Positions 49,546-62,867 are shown, counted from the stretch's first letter. The stretch: DNA of 64,000 nt from Rhytidiadelphus loreus (GCA_947034895.1 OX344765.1:36337001-36401000), one strand, 5' to 3'. A program made the numbers and translations. Notes: generated by a model not told the origin, from the sequence alone.

Positions 49546-50278
49546 GAAATCTCAAATCCCTCATGCCTCTCTCAGAACTCACAGCATCTGTTCATGAAAT
49601 TTGTGCTGTACTAATTTACTATTCCCTGTGCGGTTGGGGTGCCATTGCCGACGTTGGTGATTTCGAGGGGCTCGGGCTTTCCCACCCATGAGACACTTTG
49701 TTGAGAGGGTGCGGATGCTCTCATGTTATCACAATGCTCTCATCACGATATCATAGCATTCTTGAGCTACGTGGAAAATATTAGAGGTATCCCAAAAGTA
49801 ATGAAGCTTTTTGGTCCCTAGTTTGCTTCTAATACACAATTGCATTTGAATTTTTACTCAACCTATTTTTAGTTTGAACTAGCATCAAGGCATGATTGCA
49901 TGTAATCTAAATCACATTGGGTTTTGCTTCTTGCTAAATTGAAGTTCAAGCCTCACCTTTGCAAATAGAGTGAACTAGAAGTATACTTGTAAGACAGAAT
50001 TACTCATCTTCAAAGCTTGGTTTGGATTTACCCATGAGAACGAAAAAACTTAAACTTTGGAATCATAACATTGTTAACCAACCTAAACCATTTGCCCTTG
50101 GAGATTGAGATAATCCCTTTCTAAAATCTCTAAGAGTAAATTTAGTCTAATTTGCAAAGAATTGTTGGCTAACTAGGGAGTTGCAAAAGAGTCGTTGTCT
50201 AACTCAAAAGTTGTAGCACAAGGGGATTCCTTTTGGGGGAACAAAAGGGAACCCCCAACATTGGTTAACCCATGAGCG
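49546..50278. other. Intergenic, no gene seen
   Basis: Between the transferase 5' end and the end of the TPR gene. No open frame or RNA gene recognised. Confidence 0.5.
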
Positions 50279-50501
50279 CCCCTGAGGCAAAAATCTAGCC
50301 TCTCCATTTTGAAAAACATTCTTGTTTGACTACTATAATCTTTTGAGTAGTATGGTCAAAAGATGTGTCTTTTTCTCCACACCTCTAGGTCTCTCTTGAC
50401 TACCAATCGGTACAGTTGGATTATGTGAATCTCTTCTTAAGAGAAAGCTTGAGCAGCAAAATGGTCTAGATTTCAGTGAATTTGCTTTGGGCGCTCAAGG
50501 G
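50279..50501. mobile_element. TTAA-flanked MITE, ends CCCWTGAGCGCCC
   Basis: Left end CCCATGAGCGCCCC and right end GGGCGCTCAAGGG form a 13-bp inverted repeat with one mismatch, flanked by TTAA on each side (50275-50278, 50502-50505). Length 223 bp, no coding capacity. Ends resemble the family at 56488. Confidence 0.75.
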
Positions 50502-50863
50502 TTAATAATGTTTTGTGTTGAGCCATAAACAAGCGTAACTGTCAAGATAATGTCACCAGAGAAGCTTGAGTGGACTTTCTTCAACACTACATTGCACTAT
50601 TTCCCACACTTTCATCATGGCGATTTTCAATCCTCACCACGATAGAGCAACAACTTTCGAAAGTCACATCTATATCATACTTACGAGAATTACAATTCCA
50701 CCTCCGTTTGGTTACTGAAACATTTGCCCATCTCTGAAAATTAGCCTCTTGAATGTGCAACCCTCCTAAAGGGTCCAGAAAGCTCAATTGGGTGGGAATA
50801 GGCTACCTTACCCTATATGTACTGACTTCAGATTCATTTCCTACTTCAATCAAACTAAAAATT

Positions 50864-53800
50864 TCAACTCTTAAACATGCCACCGAAGAGGTCCCTTCTA
50901 GACACATCAGGTTTGGGCATGTCGTCGTCATCATCTCCTCCGTGTTCAGCACTTATCATTGCTAACCTCACATAAAAGGGTTCAATTTCATCTACTCTTC
51001 CTAACTTATCTAAAAGCATAATCATCAACTGCAAAGTAAGAGCAATCTCTGGACTATCAGGACCCAGCTGTTTTTCTTGAATGGCCAACACTCGCTTCAT
51101 CAATGTAAGCGCTTCCTCGAACCTTCCGATAGAGTGCAAAATGGACGCTAGGCAGTTACATGCTTCCCCTGCAGAAGGAGCAAATTGCATGAGCATTTGC
51201 ATGGACTAGACATATGCACATGTGTTCAATTGGTTGTGCAAGGATACCAACCAAGAGAGCACGTTCTACAATGCTCTTCAGTTACCGGAACTTCAAAATT
51301 TTAATCCCCAAGTGGCCCGAAGTGGCCGCTCCCATATCTTTAGGAGTTGGAAATAAATCTTTCACAGGTAGCAAAATATACGAATACAAAGAGAAGAAAC
51401 CATGCCTTACATTGTTGAACGATGGATATATGATTCAAAAGTTACAATAACAGCCTATAGACTTCCAAAGTAGACTTCGTGTTTTCACTTTGGGTAATTC
51501 GGGATTAACATTGATGAGTCAGTCACTAGGTCGAGCGTCTTGTGAAGTATGGAAGAGTACGTACCAACAATTGCATTATCAGTACCAAACGCAGCCTCAC
51601 GGATGTGTAGTGCTTGGCGAGCAAGTGGTTCAGCTTCATACTGTCGGCCTATATGGTGCAAGGCGGTTGCCAAGCACTCTAACGGCACTGAGACTTGCGG
51701 GGCATTTGGGCCTAGGTTGGCAGTCGTTAACTTCAAACTGCGTCGTAGTAGCGGCACACACTTCTCATATTTTCCAGATACAGCATACGATGTGGCCAAA
51801 TTCTGAAGATGTCCCACCAAAGCAGGGTCGTTGGGGCCAACTGCTCGTTCCTTTGCAAGCAGGTTTTTCTCCCACAACTCTTCAGCTTCGTCATGCCTAT
51901 GGATAAGACAAAACAACCTCTAAGATATTGCTTCGGCACGTAGGAAGAATGGAAAATGTAACGGGGTTTATAATAAACGCAACAGGGTTCCAATATATAC
52001 CTTTCTAAAATATTAAGCAATTCAGCCAGATCTGTGCGCACTGTCTCCAATGATGGATCGTCCTCCATAAACTTGGTGCATACCTCCATGATTTGCAATC
52101 CCTCCCGATACAATGAAACGGAATTGTCGATCGCACCTGGACAAGCACAGCATGTTTTAAAACACGAGCACACTTGCAGTGTCCACGATGATCAAACAGT
52201 GGTCTATAAAAAGAATATATACTCAAATTCCGTGTCCATACACATAAAAAAAACATTTGCACACTTTGGGCAAGCACGGGCATTTGAGTGTTCAGCAATA
52301 TTCGTAATTAACCTCTGGCAGCTTTCGCCCGAGCCAGAACACATTTTGCAATCCCCACTCTCCCATCCCGTGAACCAAACGTTTGCTCCACAAGCTTCAA
52401 TGCTCTGCAATACCAAACAGATACAATCAAAACTTCTGATAAACTAGGATTGACGAGGCTCATATATTGAGATGGCGCAAAATTCACTGTACCATACCTA
52501 AGCAAAGCAAGTTCAGCTTCATCAACCCTCCCTTCTTCCAGGAGACAATGCCCTAAATGTGAAAGCGGAAGTGCCAGTGATTCATCAGTAGGGCCTCTGT
52601 CTTTCTCTATAATCAGCAGCACTCTTTTGTAGACACCGATGGCCCTGATTATGTCATCCAGTTCCGTTAATGTGGTAGCCAGTCCCAGAAGCGTTTTTAC
52701 TATCAATGGACTTTCTTCTCCTGCAAAACCAGACAGAACAACCAAGTAAAGTCAGAGCCTACATCTTTCACTCGAAGGAGGATTCAATCCAACAAACAAT
52801 ATCAAGGATTCATAATTAGGGTGTTAAGATTGAATTCAAAATTTCTAGTTCCTCTGTTACAGCATGAACCATTCAACACTTCAGACAGTAGAATACCCAT
52901 ACAAAAATCACTACGGTACATCAGGTACAGGAGTCAGTTTCTATTAAAGATGAGCACCTAGTAGATGCTCTTGAATTTCAACACTCTTGAGATAAAACGA
53001 AAGCGCTTCCCCAGGTTTGCCTAATGCGGTGTACATGCTTCCCAAATGCTCTAGCACCCTGTCCATAAGCGGTTGCTTTGAATCGATCCCAACAAGCTCC
53101 ATTAGATCTTTGGCCTGTATGCAAGTGCAAACTGCAGTTAAAAAGCTGAACTTTGAGAGGCATTACGAACAGAATAGAAGCAGACACAACGACCACAGTG
53201 TATGCAGAGCTTAGTTCCATTGCCAATATGCATCGGGAGACGACAATACTACTTAATTCCTCACAATAACATGCTAGTGAAACTTAGAAACGATCTCTGG
53301 GGATATATGAAGAAGTAACAAACCTGGTCCAACAAATACTCGGCGTCCTCAAATTCACCCATGCACAAACGAAGCTGCGCCAAGACGTCGAGCATGGCGA
53401 TTTGCTCCATGGATTGGTACCCAGAGTCACGCTGCTCCACAACAACTCCATAGTTGGCTTCTATCAACGCACGAGCAGTATCCTCGTCTCCTTCTTCTAT
53501 AAGCTTAATTACTTTATCATAAAGCTCTTGCAGCTGTCCCTGCAGGTCAAGGACATCATTTGCAAGATCTCTACTGCTCTCAGGATCCCTGTTTCAGAGA
53601 CAAAAAACGTCATAAATATGGGGTCTCGTGAACATCTCAAACTTCAACCAATCCAATAACCTCATTCTTTCAATTTTAAATTGGTCAATCAATCCCTCAC
53701 AATTGATCACCTTATTCTTTCACAAGCAAATAGTGAAGAAATCCAAACTCGAAGAACATATGAAAAGAAAACAAAAGCACATGAAAAGAACTTCACCTCC

Positions 53801-55959
53801 AACAGCTAATACTCTAGGAGTGAACACAAACGTATAAGTTCGATATCCCTGAAATCCCCTCATATTAATCTTCATAGTCCTCTCCATTTCTAGAATTAAT
53901 ACTATTTAGAGGCGGCGTTCTGAAACCATGGGCTCGACAAGGAAACCCCCAAAACAAAAACGGACATGCAAACAGTGCATTACCCCATTTCTTGCATGAT
54001 TTGCTGTGCCAATTTACTGTCTTGTGTAGCCATAGCCATTGCAAAACGGTTGAATTGTTCTTCAAGCACACGATCACCAGTTTCATCATCGTCATCCTCA
54101 AATTTATCCACCTCATCATTCCCTACGCTGCCAGACTTTCCTTCAGCACCTCTGCAGAGACAACAAAGTTGTGTTCAAATCATCAGTATACTTCAGAATT
54201 TAACGAACAGAAAATGAAACCAAGCAGGGGCTTATTTCAATTAGTTCGACCTTATATTATGTTTCATGTTTGCAACTCTAGGTCTCAATTAACTATTCCA
54301 ATATGCATGACTTCATGTGCATCCGAACTCATATTATGACATACTACGGCCAAAATCTCGTGATACTACATAAACTGTTCAGCTTGCCCTTACGTGGTGG
54401 CAGACGGCAAGCACTGCTTATCGAGGAATGGAGCACCGTCTTTATTCCTGGTACTCCTTCGTTTCAGGATTTTTGAATGTCTGCAAGCGCAGAAGTAAAA
54501 TGTCAATAAAGTGGAGGACACTAAACTCGTTGGGGATCTGATCCCGTCTCTCATGATGACAAATTTAATCAACAGCAACTCATCTATTTATACACTTGCT
54601 TAGAAAGTGGTATAAGAGTGACTTGGTTAAATGTCTCCGGCTACTGATCTTTGAATACAGTCGCTTGCAGTGGTCTATAACCTCCAAATATTGAAATTAA
54701 AGAAATGCTTAGTGATAAAATTCGACCTCAACAGATTTGGTACGTGTAACCCAAAGATCTCTCCAAAACTTATAAATTTCACAAAAATCTTTTTCTTACG
54801 TATGTCATGGCTCAAAGTGACCTAAATAATTTTCTCTATCTTGTCACTGTTGAGGGAACGGAGCAAATGAGGCGTTTACAAATAGGATAGGAACGCAGCA
54901 ATCAACTGCCACACCACAAAAAGGCGCCTTTTGACCGAATACATGAATCAAACATTTATACCTATTGCTTCTAGAACTGCAGTCTTCCGGCAGAACAGTG
55001 AAGAAGCTCGAGGATGGCTGAGATCTTCTCTTTCGGAAACGCAATTTTGCCGAATCTCTGACATAATATCCCTTGGAAATCTGCAACGAACTCGAGGGAA
55101 AGCTGCTTTTCAAACAAAATTGATGCCTGGAGCAAGTTGGAATCTGAATGGCTATTCCAGGCTCCTCCACGACATGACGCGTTCGCTGGGAAATCACCTC
55201 CCTGCAATGAAACACGCTGGAGTTACTGCGAAAGTTCAACATCATTGGTAATTCCAAGCTCATTCCAGTTTCAGCAGCACGTCTGAGCCCGAATTTTAGC
55301 TCAATTCAACTCATCCTATCGTTCAATGCCAGAGAACTCTGCCCCTCGCATTCAATAGTAAAGAACCCAACCCCAGAGGTGTTCTAGAAACTCTAGCCGC
55401 ATTCCAATTGGCAGGGTTTAATGCACCTAGGTTTTCTGGAAGGAGAAATTTCTACTGGCGATAAACCCTGAACCCTAGTATTGTAAAATTGAGGGATTAC
55501 CAAAACAACAAACCCTTCGTTACCATAACCTGTGCAATTGATTGTATATCCAACCTAAACTTCAATTGTCTACTTTTCCATTCTACTCAAGGTCAAACAG
55601 AACTATAGCTACACTATTGTCTACAAATATGTAAGTCACTTTTTGTTGGACCTTTCTAAATCATTACCAAATTGCTGACATCAATTCAAAATTGTTGAAG
55701 AGGACAGATAAACAAAGCATAACCCTTGTACATTGAAATTCGCCCACCACGAAATTATAATGCGCGAAACAATACAACCAGAAATCCAGATAATCCTACA
55801 ATTACCTTCGCAACTACATAAGCAGTAAAATGTCGTAAGTCCACTAATGTAAACAAGTAAGTTACAAACTAGGGCCAAATGTGCAGAAAAGCAATACCGG
55901 GCGATAGAGGCAGAAACCGAGACTACAAGCGCCTTGGCCATTGGAAAAGTATTGACCAT
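50864..55959 (-). CDS. Tetratricopeptide-repeat protein, kinesin-light-chain-like, probably plastid-targeted
   Basis: Eleven exons, all with GT-AG junctions in consistent phase: 55959-55898, 55201-54962, 54480-54394, 54151-53984, 53588-53324, 53114-52958, 52720-52498, 52404-52313, 52136-52001, 51896-51565 and 51168-50864, giving 688 residues. Residues 1 to about 120 are rich in Ser, Arg and Lys with few acids, like a plastid transit peptide (MAKALVVSVSASIAR...). An acidic stretch (KFEDDDDETGD) follows. From about residue 200 to 640 there are repeated TPR helices of kinesin-light-chain type, e.g. VLEHLGSMYTALGKPGEALS, ATTLTELDDIIRAIGVYKRV and LATALHHIGRQYEAEPLARQ. The tail is acidic (GGDDDDD). 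It is probably a scaffold for protein complexes; partners unknown. ATG 55941 is an alternative start (682 residues). No disruption is visible. Confidence 0.85.
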
Positions 55960-56053
55960 CCCGCGTCAAACACTCCTCAATTCCACCCCCGCCATATGCA
56001 ATCAGCTTTCCACCAAGCCTCCCTTATCCTGTACCTCTTTCCAATTTAGCAAC

Positions 56054-56353
56054 ATGAACTACACGGCATTCGAAACGCACATACGAAAAAATGTTCCTCA
56101 CCAGAGAGCTCTGTCATATCCCAAGTTCAGTCCAGGCCATTCTATCCGTAACGAATTCAAATGTCGAACCCTAATGAGAGCTTTAAACCCTGATCTCGAA
56201 ACTCCTCCAATTCTCAGCACAAATTCCACCCTCCAAAAGCTTCAGAAAACTTTGTTTCCAAAATGCGGTGCGAGAGACGAAATGGGCGATCTCGACTTGA
56301 GCTCCAATTTCGGTGACCCCAGACATCAGTTCACGAGGCAGCCCTATTCGTAA
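56054..56353 (+). CDS. Doubtful divergent ORF of 99 residues
   Basis: I do not recognise this protein. The open frame starts at ATG 56054 (MNYTAFETHIRKN...) and could be extended to about 55934 without an ATG. It lies head to head with the TPR gene, in the position of that gene's 5' untranslated region, and its composition is Asn/Pro/Ser-rich. It may be a chance frame in a GC-richer promoter island or the first exon of an unseen gene. Confidence 0.2.
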   Translation: MNYTAFETHIRKNVPHQRALSYPKFSPGHSIRNEFKCRTLMRALNPDLETPPILSTNSTLQKLQKTLFPKCGARDEMGDLDLSSNFGDPRHQFTRQPYS

Positions 56354-56487
56354 CGTCAGTCATCTTCTTCAGTCATCCTTTTTGGTTGGATATCAGTGAT
56401 GAATGTAGGAGTTCATCCGTTTAATTTCATCCGTCAGGAAAATCCTTTCTGTCATGTTGAAACACATGCATTTAAGTTAACCCTTAA

Positions 56488-56925
56488 CCCTTGAACGCCG
56501 GGCGGGACCGTGGAAATCATCTCGGTTTTGTCACCGTATGAATTGTTGGTTTAAAAAAATGAAAAGTACTCATTGGAAGACAAACTATTGTAGATGATCT
56601 TCCCTTTCCACACAAATTTTGGAGGATGAATAGTTGCATTTTTGTCCTACAAGGAGAGATTCTTTATCATTCATTACCTGAAAAACGTCCTTTGCGACGT
56701 TAATGGATTAAACTTCAAGGAGGACATTTGGTGTCCCATAGATGAGAGGGACCCCTTGTAGTAGGACAAAAGTGCACTATTCATCCTCGGAATTTTCTTA
56801 TGAAAAGGGGAGGTCTTTTACAATAGTTTGACTTCCAATGAGTGCTTTTGCTATTTCTAAAGCCCATGATTCACACGGTAATGGAAAGGGATGATTTCCA
56901 AGGTCACCCTTTTATCCTTTAACGG
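56488..56925. mobile_element. TTAA-flanked full-length fold-back element
   Basis: Left arm starts CCCTTGAACGCCGGGCGGG and the right arm, inverted, starts CCGTTAAAGG. Both continue through GGAAATCATC and ACCGT(A/G)TGAAT, then further pairs to the centre. TTAA flanks each end (56484-56487, 56926-56929). Length 438 bp, non-coding. Confidence 0.7.
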
Positions 56926-57212
56926 TTAAGTAACCCCTAAGAGTGCATTTCCATTGACATGTTGGAGCTCTTGAAATCAAATGAGCCTTTGCTTTACATT
57001 GTGGCTAGAGCTCCAACCAAATCTCTAGCCCCCTCCCAACCTTCAATCTTTATTTTTCACCTGTGTAGAGCTAGAGGGCTTAGACACATGGCTAGAGGGA
57101 CTTACTTTAGGAAGAAGACAAAAATCTTATTCATTTGTATCTCCATCCAATTTGCCATTGTGTTGCTCAAATTCAAAAGCTATTATGGAAATCAAGAAGT
57201 TGTGTTGCTTAA

Positions 57213-58123
57213 CCCCTAAAGGACCATTGTTCCTTCGGGGGACAAATGGGATTTTGGACAAGTACCTACGGTCTGAAATTTTTCCCTGATTTTTTTAAAC
57301 TTTTTTTCAAGATAGAATAATTGATAATCTTTGTGGGAATATAATTTTTTTTTCAATTGGTGCCCAGGAACAGAAGTTATGTCGAAATAAGCTCAAAATA
57401 AGGGATAGGGGGAACAAAAAAAATTAGAATTAAATTTTTTTTTTTGAATTTTTTTTCCTTATAGATTATATTTTTGTCTACACGCAAAGCTTTTATTCAT
57501 TCCATTTAGATTTTCTATGAGAAAGTTATGGACAATCTTGTTTTTTGAGCAATTAGAGCAAATTCTTGAAAAAAATAACTTGTAGGATTCATTATTTAAT
57601 GTAGTTTTTGCAATTTAAAAAAAAAAAGTTCCACATAATTTAGTTTTTTTGCTAGAACAATCTTAGCACTGGGATTAGTGCATTTTAATTCCATCTAAAA
57701 GATATTAATATTTTAGATTTTCCTTCTATCTCATACCTACTTCTACTTAACAATTTTTTTAAGAATGAAAATTATGTTTTTCTGAATTTCCTTTTTCTTC
57801 CTAGACTCTCAACTCAATTCTTCACTATAAATATTTAAAGCTCAAAACTTTGTAGTGCAAAAAAATTAAGTCAAAAATGTTTAAAGTCAACAAATCTAGT
57901 CCTGCAATGTGCTGAAAAACTTGTTTTTTTCACTTTAAACGCAGATATCTTGCAATCCATGTGGCCAAAAATTTTAAAACTTTTTCCACAAATTTTCATA
58001 CTAGTTAGGTGTAAGATCCTATGGTTAGATGTGGAAAAAAAATTAATTTTTTTTTACTTTTTGCTATAGAAATGGCAGTTTTGAATATTTTTTGGCAGAA
58101 AAAAGGCCTTGGTCCCTTAGGGG
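57213..58123. mobile_element. TTAA-flanked element, TIR CCCCTAARGGACCA
   Basis: The left end CCCCTAAAGGACCATTG and right end CTTGGTCCCTTAGGGG are inverted copies, with TTAA on both flanks (57209-57212, 58124-58127). Length 911 bp. No transposase frame. A decayed paralogue at 43205-44790 carries the 740-bp insertion, and this copy shows the empty site at 57935-57938. Confidence 0.85.
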
Positions 58124-58127
58124 TTAA

Positions 58128-59625
58128 ATTCAAAAGCTACATTGGAGAATCTAGAAGTTACTGTGCTTTAGAGCATTCCTAGTGAAAACAAGCTAACCCA
58201 CTTGGAGTATCGAGGTCCTTTCAGCCATCCTCCGGTTCCTCTCACCATTAGAAACAAGCTCTAAGAGAGCTCGTTGGGTGGATTATGAATATTTTCAAGA
58301 TTTTACTGATGGAGTTTCAAGAAATGAATGAAATATATTCAAGTATGTTTTAAAAAAATCTCTATTCTTCAACTATGTAACTAGCATGGTCAGTTGATGA
58401 TTCATGATTATTGCACAAGATTCTCAATGAATTCATATGGGTATGGGAAGATAAAGAAAACTTGTAGATGAAGATCTAATGTCTAAATTCGTCTCATGCC
58501 ATCATTTGTTTTGCCAAACAACCTCAAAATCTACATATAATCTCTCACAATTAAACTACTCTTTAAAATTGTCACATTTGATTGTAAATCTTTTTATTGG
58601 TTTGCTTGGATTTTTGTTGGATCTTATTGAAAGTTAAAAGAAGATTCCACATTCTCTTAGAGTATAGTTATTGGACACCATATCAATAAAATATGAATTT
58701 ATTAAGCATTAAAAATAGGTGTATCTTAAATTGACCCTCATGAATAGAGTTTGTACATTGTATGCAAAAGAAATAGGATTCAACTGTAGTAAAAAGTTGC
58801 AATTGGGTGTTGTTATTTTTCAACTTCAATATGTTATTGTTTTTAGATAATTGCATTGGTCATGACTTTAATGTTTAAAAGATATACCATATATGGTAGT
58901 TGCATCACATAACAAACATGTATCAAATGCCAATAGGACACACTCATGGAATAAAATATGAAGCAAGAATTTGCACATGGGATATAGTCAATTAATTTAT
59001 AAAGTGTGTAATATTGGAGTACATTTTTTTTAATTGATGTATAGATTACATTTTGTTGGTATTAGGTACACAATTGATAGCAACTACCTTTTATTGAATT
59101 GACTATGACTTTCAATACCACAAAAAAATTCACATATTGAATTGCTTTCTAAATGTATTGCATCAACATTGAATTTATACAATTTGTTGTGAGTAGTATT
59201 CTTTGGTTATTGAATTACTATTGAACCATAAGCTAGAGAGAAATTTCCTAAAGAAATTATTTGCTTCGACACAAAGAGTTTAGTATTATTTCCTTCATTC
59301 CTTATGTTTGTAGAGGCATTTCACATTTATTCCAACTTCTTTTGAAATTTAAATGGATGAAGAGTTTACTTATCTTCAATCCCATATCAAGCCCCAAAGG
59401 CTAATAAGTGAGAGTAACTTGGTAAGACTTTGTATCTTTGTTAGGAAAGAGTCTCTATAATATATTGGTCCATTAAACTTATTGATTGAGTAAAATCAAG
59501 TGAACTTCCATCAAATTTTGAATTAATCCTTTAAGGATCACAAATCTTAAAATGGCTTTAAATTCATGTTTTTGTTTTTTCTTCAACAACTTGACAAAAT
59601 CAACATTGTATTTTTGAACAACAAA
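58128..59625. other. AT-rich intergenic DNA, nothing recognised
   Basis: No coding or repeat structure recognised. Confidence 0.5.
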
Positions 59626-59629
59626 TTAA

Positions 59630-60563
59630 CCCTAAAGGACCAAACACCATTTTTAGGCAACATAGTGATTTTGGGCAATTCACTATGAAAGGAATTTTTA
59701 TTTTTTGGCATTGAAATTTTCACACAACATGCACCCAAGGAGTAACTATAAGGCCCAACAATTTTCATAACTTTTGACTACATAATTCAAAAGTTATTGC
59801 ATGATATGTAATTTTCAATGTTCGGCATGCAGCCAGAGCAGGAAAAAAAACTTCTTTGAAAATCACTTTTAAAAAAAATAAAAATTTGAAATTGATTCTT
59901 TAGATTTATATATATTAAGCTTTGAATCATTCCATTTTGATTAATGAGATGAAAATTATGAGGAATTTTAGTTTGGGTTAGTTTGTGGGTAGTTATAGAA
60001 TCTCTACTCTAAAATAAACTTTGAAGTCTTTTATTTAATTCAATTTTAAATATTTTTGGAAAAGAAATAAAAATATTAGGTGTATTCTGTTTATTGAAAC
60101 ATTACAACCATTGATATTGGCATTTTTTAATTCAATAAATAAATTGTTAACAATTTAGTATTTTTAAACATTTTCTACTTCTTTCTACTTACTATTTTTT
60201 TCCTATATGTTGTACAATTTTGAATGATCTGAAAATTTTCAAGCATGTAACCAACTTGCCTTTAAGAAGTATTCCAAAGAGTAGCAACCATTTTGGACAT
60301 TTTTTCATACAAATGTGACCTTGTGAAGTGTAGCTGCCTGTATTTTCACAGGGCCAAAAAAAGGATTTTTGTCACTTCAAACGTTAATATCTTGCAATCT
60401 ACATGGTGAAAAATTCTGAAATTTTTTTCACATCTTTTCAAACCAATGTACTACAAAATCCTACGGTTACATTTGTCCAAAAATGTTTTTCATCGAAAAT
60501 TTGATACTTGTCCTACAAATGACAATTTTGGAGTAATTTTGGTGAAAACATAGTCTCTAATGT
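59630..60563. mobile_element. TTAA-flanked element, chimeric relative of 43866 and 57213
   Basis: The left end CCCTAAAGGACCAAACACC and the next about 360 bp match the left arm of the 43866 element. The last about 200 bp match the right end of the 57213 element (CTTGCAATCTACATGG, AAATCCTACGGTTA). TTAA precedes (59626-59629) and follows (60564-60567); the right terminus has decayed. Confidence 0.65.
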
Positions 60564-60572
60564 TTAAGAAAA

Positions 60573-61451
60573 CCCTTTAGTGACCGTGGTTGATTTGGGG
60601 GGCGGGCATAGTTTTTCAAGAAAATGAATTTTGTATCCATTCTAAAGATGTAGTCTTAGATCAAACCGTACAAGGTGTTTCCATAAGGGAGATTCTTCAA
60701 CCTAACAAAAAATCAAACTCATCTAACCGTACAAACTGCTATAAATAAGATAGGAGGTCCATAAATCAACCTTTTCAAGGCTAAAATTGAATTTTGGAAA
60801 GTGAAACATCTTTAAATATTTTTAAGTAAATTTTCCTCAAAAGACAAGTAGAATAGGCATGTAACCCAAGTCGTTTCATATTTTTTCAAGCTTTGTGAAA
60901 TTAGTTACAAATTTTTGAAGTTCACAAAAAATGGTCATATGTGGTCATCAAAACGAATAGCCTTCTAAAATGTGCAGATTTGGTGCATTGAAGAAAGTGA
61001 AATGTACCTCTAAATCATGTTTGCTTCAAGAGCCTTGTTGGAGTTGGAGTTACCTTCCTTAATTCTAAAAACTCATTGACTTAAATGGCCCTTTAGAATT
61101 TGCGGTACATAAATACCAATGCATAAGTTTACTTTGGACATTCATGAGATTACAAAGCAACACTTATGCCTTGTCAAGACATCAAGCTACAAAAAAATCT
61201 CACAATTTGGTTGATATTTTTTTGTATTTTTGTTGAACACTTCCCATTTGAAGGTCTAGGCCATTTGAGTTTGCAACCTCATAGCTAATTCATCAATGCT
61301 CCAATTCTCTTGAAATTGGTTTTGTTTGAAGTGCAGAAAGACATTCTAATTGCGTTCCTCTTTGAGATTTTTGTGATCAAATGTATTTTGAACAATATTA
61401 GACCGAGAGTCCAAAAATCAACCAAAAAGTGGTCGACCAGTCACTAAAGGG
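60573..61451. mobile_element. CCC-ended element, TIR CCCTTTAGTGAC
   Basis: Left CCCTTTAGTGACCG and right inverted CCCTTTAGTGACTGG, both continuing with TTGATTT. TTAA follows the right end (61452-61455); the left flank reads AAAA and so is decayed or was shared with the element ending at 60563. Length 879 bp, non-coding. Confidence 0.65.
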
Positions 61452-61455
61452 TTAA

Positions 61456-62755
61456 AGTTCTAACAATTTTTTGAGGAATTCGATAGTAATATTAGTTGCA
61501 TTTTACATTGCAAGTTTGGTTTAGGTTATTTTTCAAAGAAGAAGGGATTATTTTTAATGCATATATTAGATATTAAATACAATTTCAAATTCTAAAAAGT
61601 TAAAATTCCTATAATAAAGAAGCAGTAACATTGAAAAGTTATTCTTCATTGAAATAATCATGATGTGAAACTATAGTAAAATTTTCATATTCTTCTAGTA
61701 TCAATTGTATATATGCAATATCTTGTCAAGAGTAAAATGTATAAAGGATCATGAAAACGTGAGAAAATATCAAAACTTAAAAGAAGATGCATAATTTAGT
61801 AGAAAATATTATTTTTAAAATGAATACTATGTCAAAATTATGGACTATTATGTGATGAAATTTTTCTAATGAAAACCAATGGCATTAATCTACAAAGGGT
61901 TCAATTTCAATTTTTTTCATATATCAAATGCACATGTACAACAATCCAAATCTTATGTTCTAAGAAAGGTGGTGATTTAGGTCATTTCAAGGTTTATAAG
62001 AGGCCAAGTTTTTGGAAGGGAGATTTAAAGGTTGGAAATTACAAATGACTAGACTTGGAAATTAGAGGGATTCTGAAAGTTACATAGTTGAAATCATGAA
62101 TTATGACACTTGTTTTGAATTTCACTTCCAAACATTTGAATGTTCATTTTACATTTTAACCTCTAAATGTCCAAGGCATTACATTTGGGTATTGACAAAA
62201 CTTTGAATTTAAATAAAATATCATCAAAGTGTTAAGTTTATTATTTTTAATTTAATAATACATGCTTTCAAAAACTTGATTTTAAAAATATAAAAAAAAA
62301 AAATTCTATTCAATATTTTTTGCAAAGGAATCCATTGCAAAATTTGATTCTCTTGTGTTTAGAACTTTTTGATATGAGCCTCAATTACACCATATCGTAG
62401 AGACAAATCAATCAAATCGGTAGATTTTGAGATGGAAAAGATGCAACCAATGACCATTGAAGAAAAACCAATCCATAAGCTTGGAAGGAAGAAATTAACA
62501 AGAGGAGCTCCAAAAAATTCCACAAACATTGTATGGTATCTTACATTGAGTAGGGGCTTTTTTTACCACAAAATTTCTCATTCATCCAAATCAATGCTTG
62601 ACTTTTAAATTCTATATGATGAATTTGATGAATTTGAGGTAAATAGTATTATATATTTATAAAGATATAAACAAAAATACACCAAAAAATTCAACGAAGA
62701 TTCACATGTTAAGGGGTTAAGATATAAAATATCAAGACTTTCAAATTTGAAATAT
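61456..62755. other. AT-rich intergenic DNA, nothing recognised
   Basis: No coding or repeat structure recognised. Confidence 0.5.
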
Positions 62756-62867
62756 CAATAGTAGAAAATATGAAATTTTTGTCACTTTGGTCACGTTGAC
62801 CTGGACAAAAAATAGATTCTAGGTCAACGCGACCAGAACGACAAAAAATTTAGATTTTCTACTAGTG
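62756..62867. mobile_element. CACTA-type MITE with TAT target duplication
   Basis: 112 bp, from CAATAGTAGAAAATATG to ATTTTCTACTAGTG, folding back almost completely, with TAT on each side (62753-62755, 62868-62870). The left end differs from CACTAGTAGAAAAT by one base. Same family as 18609. Confidence 0.85.

Noticed and set aside
54931..55251. 106-residue plus-strand open frame.
   Set aside because: Antisense to exon 2 of the TPR gene.
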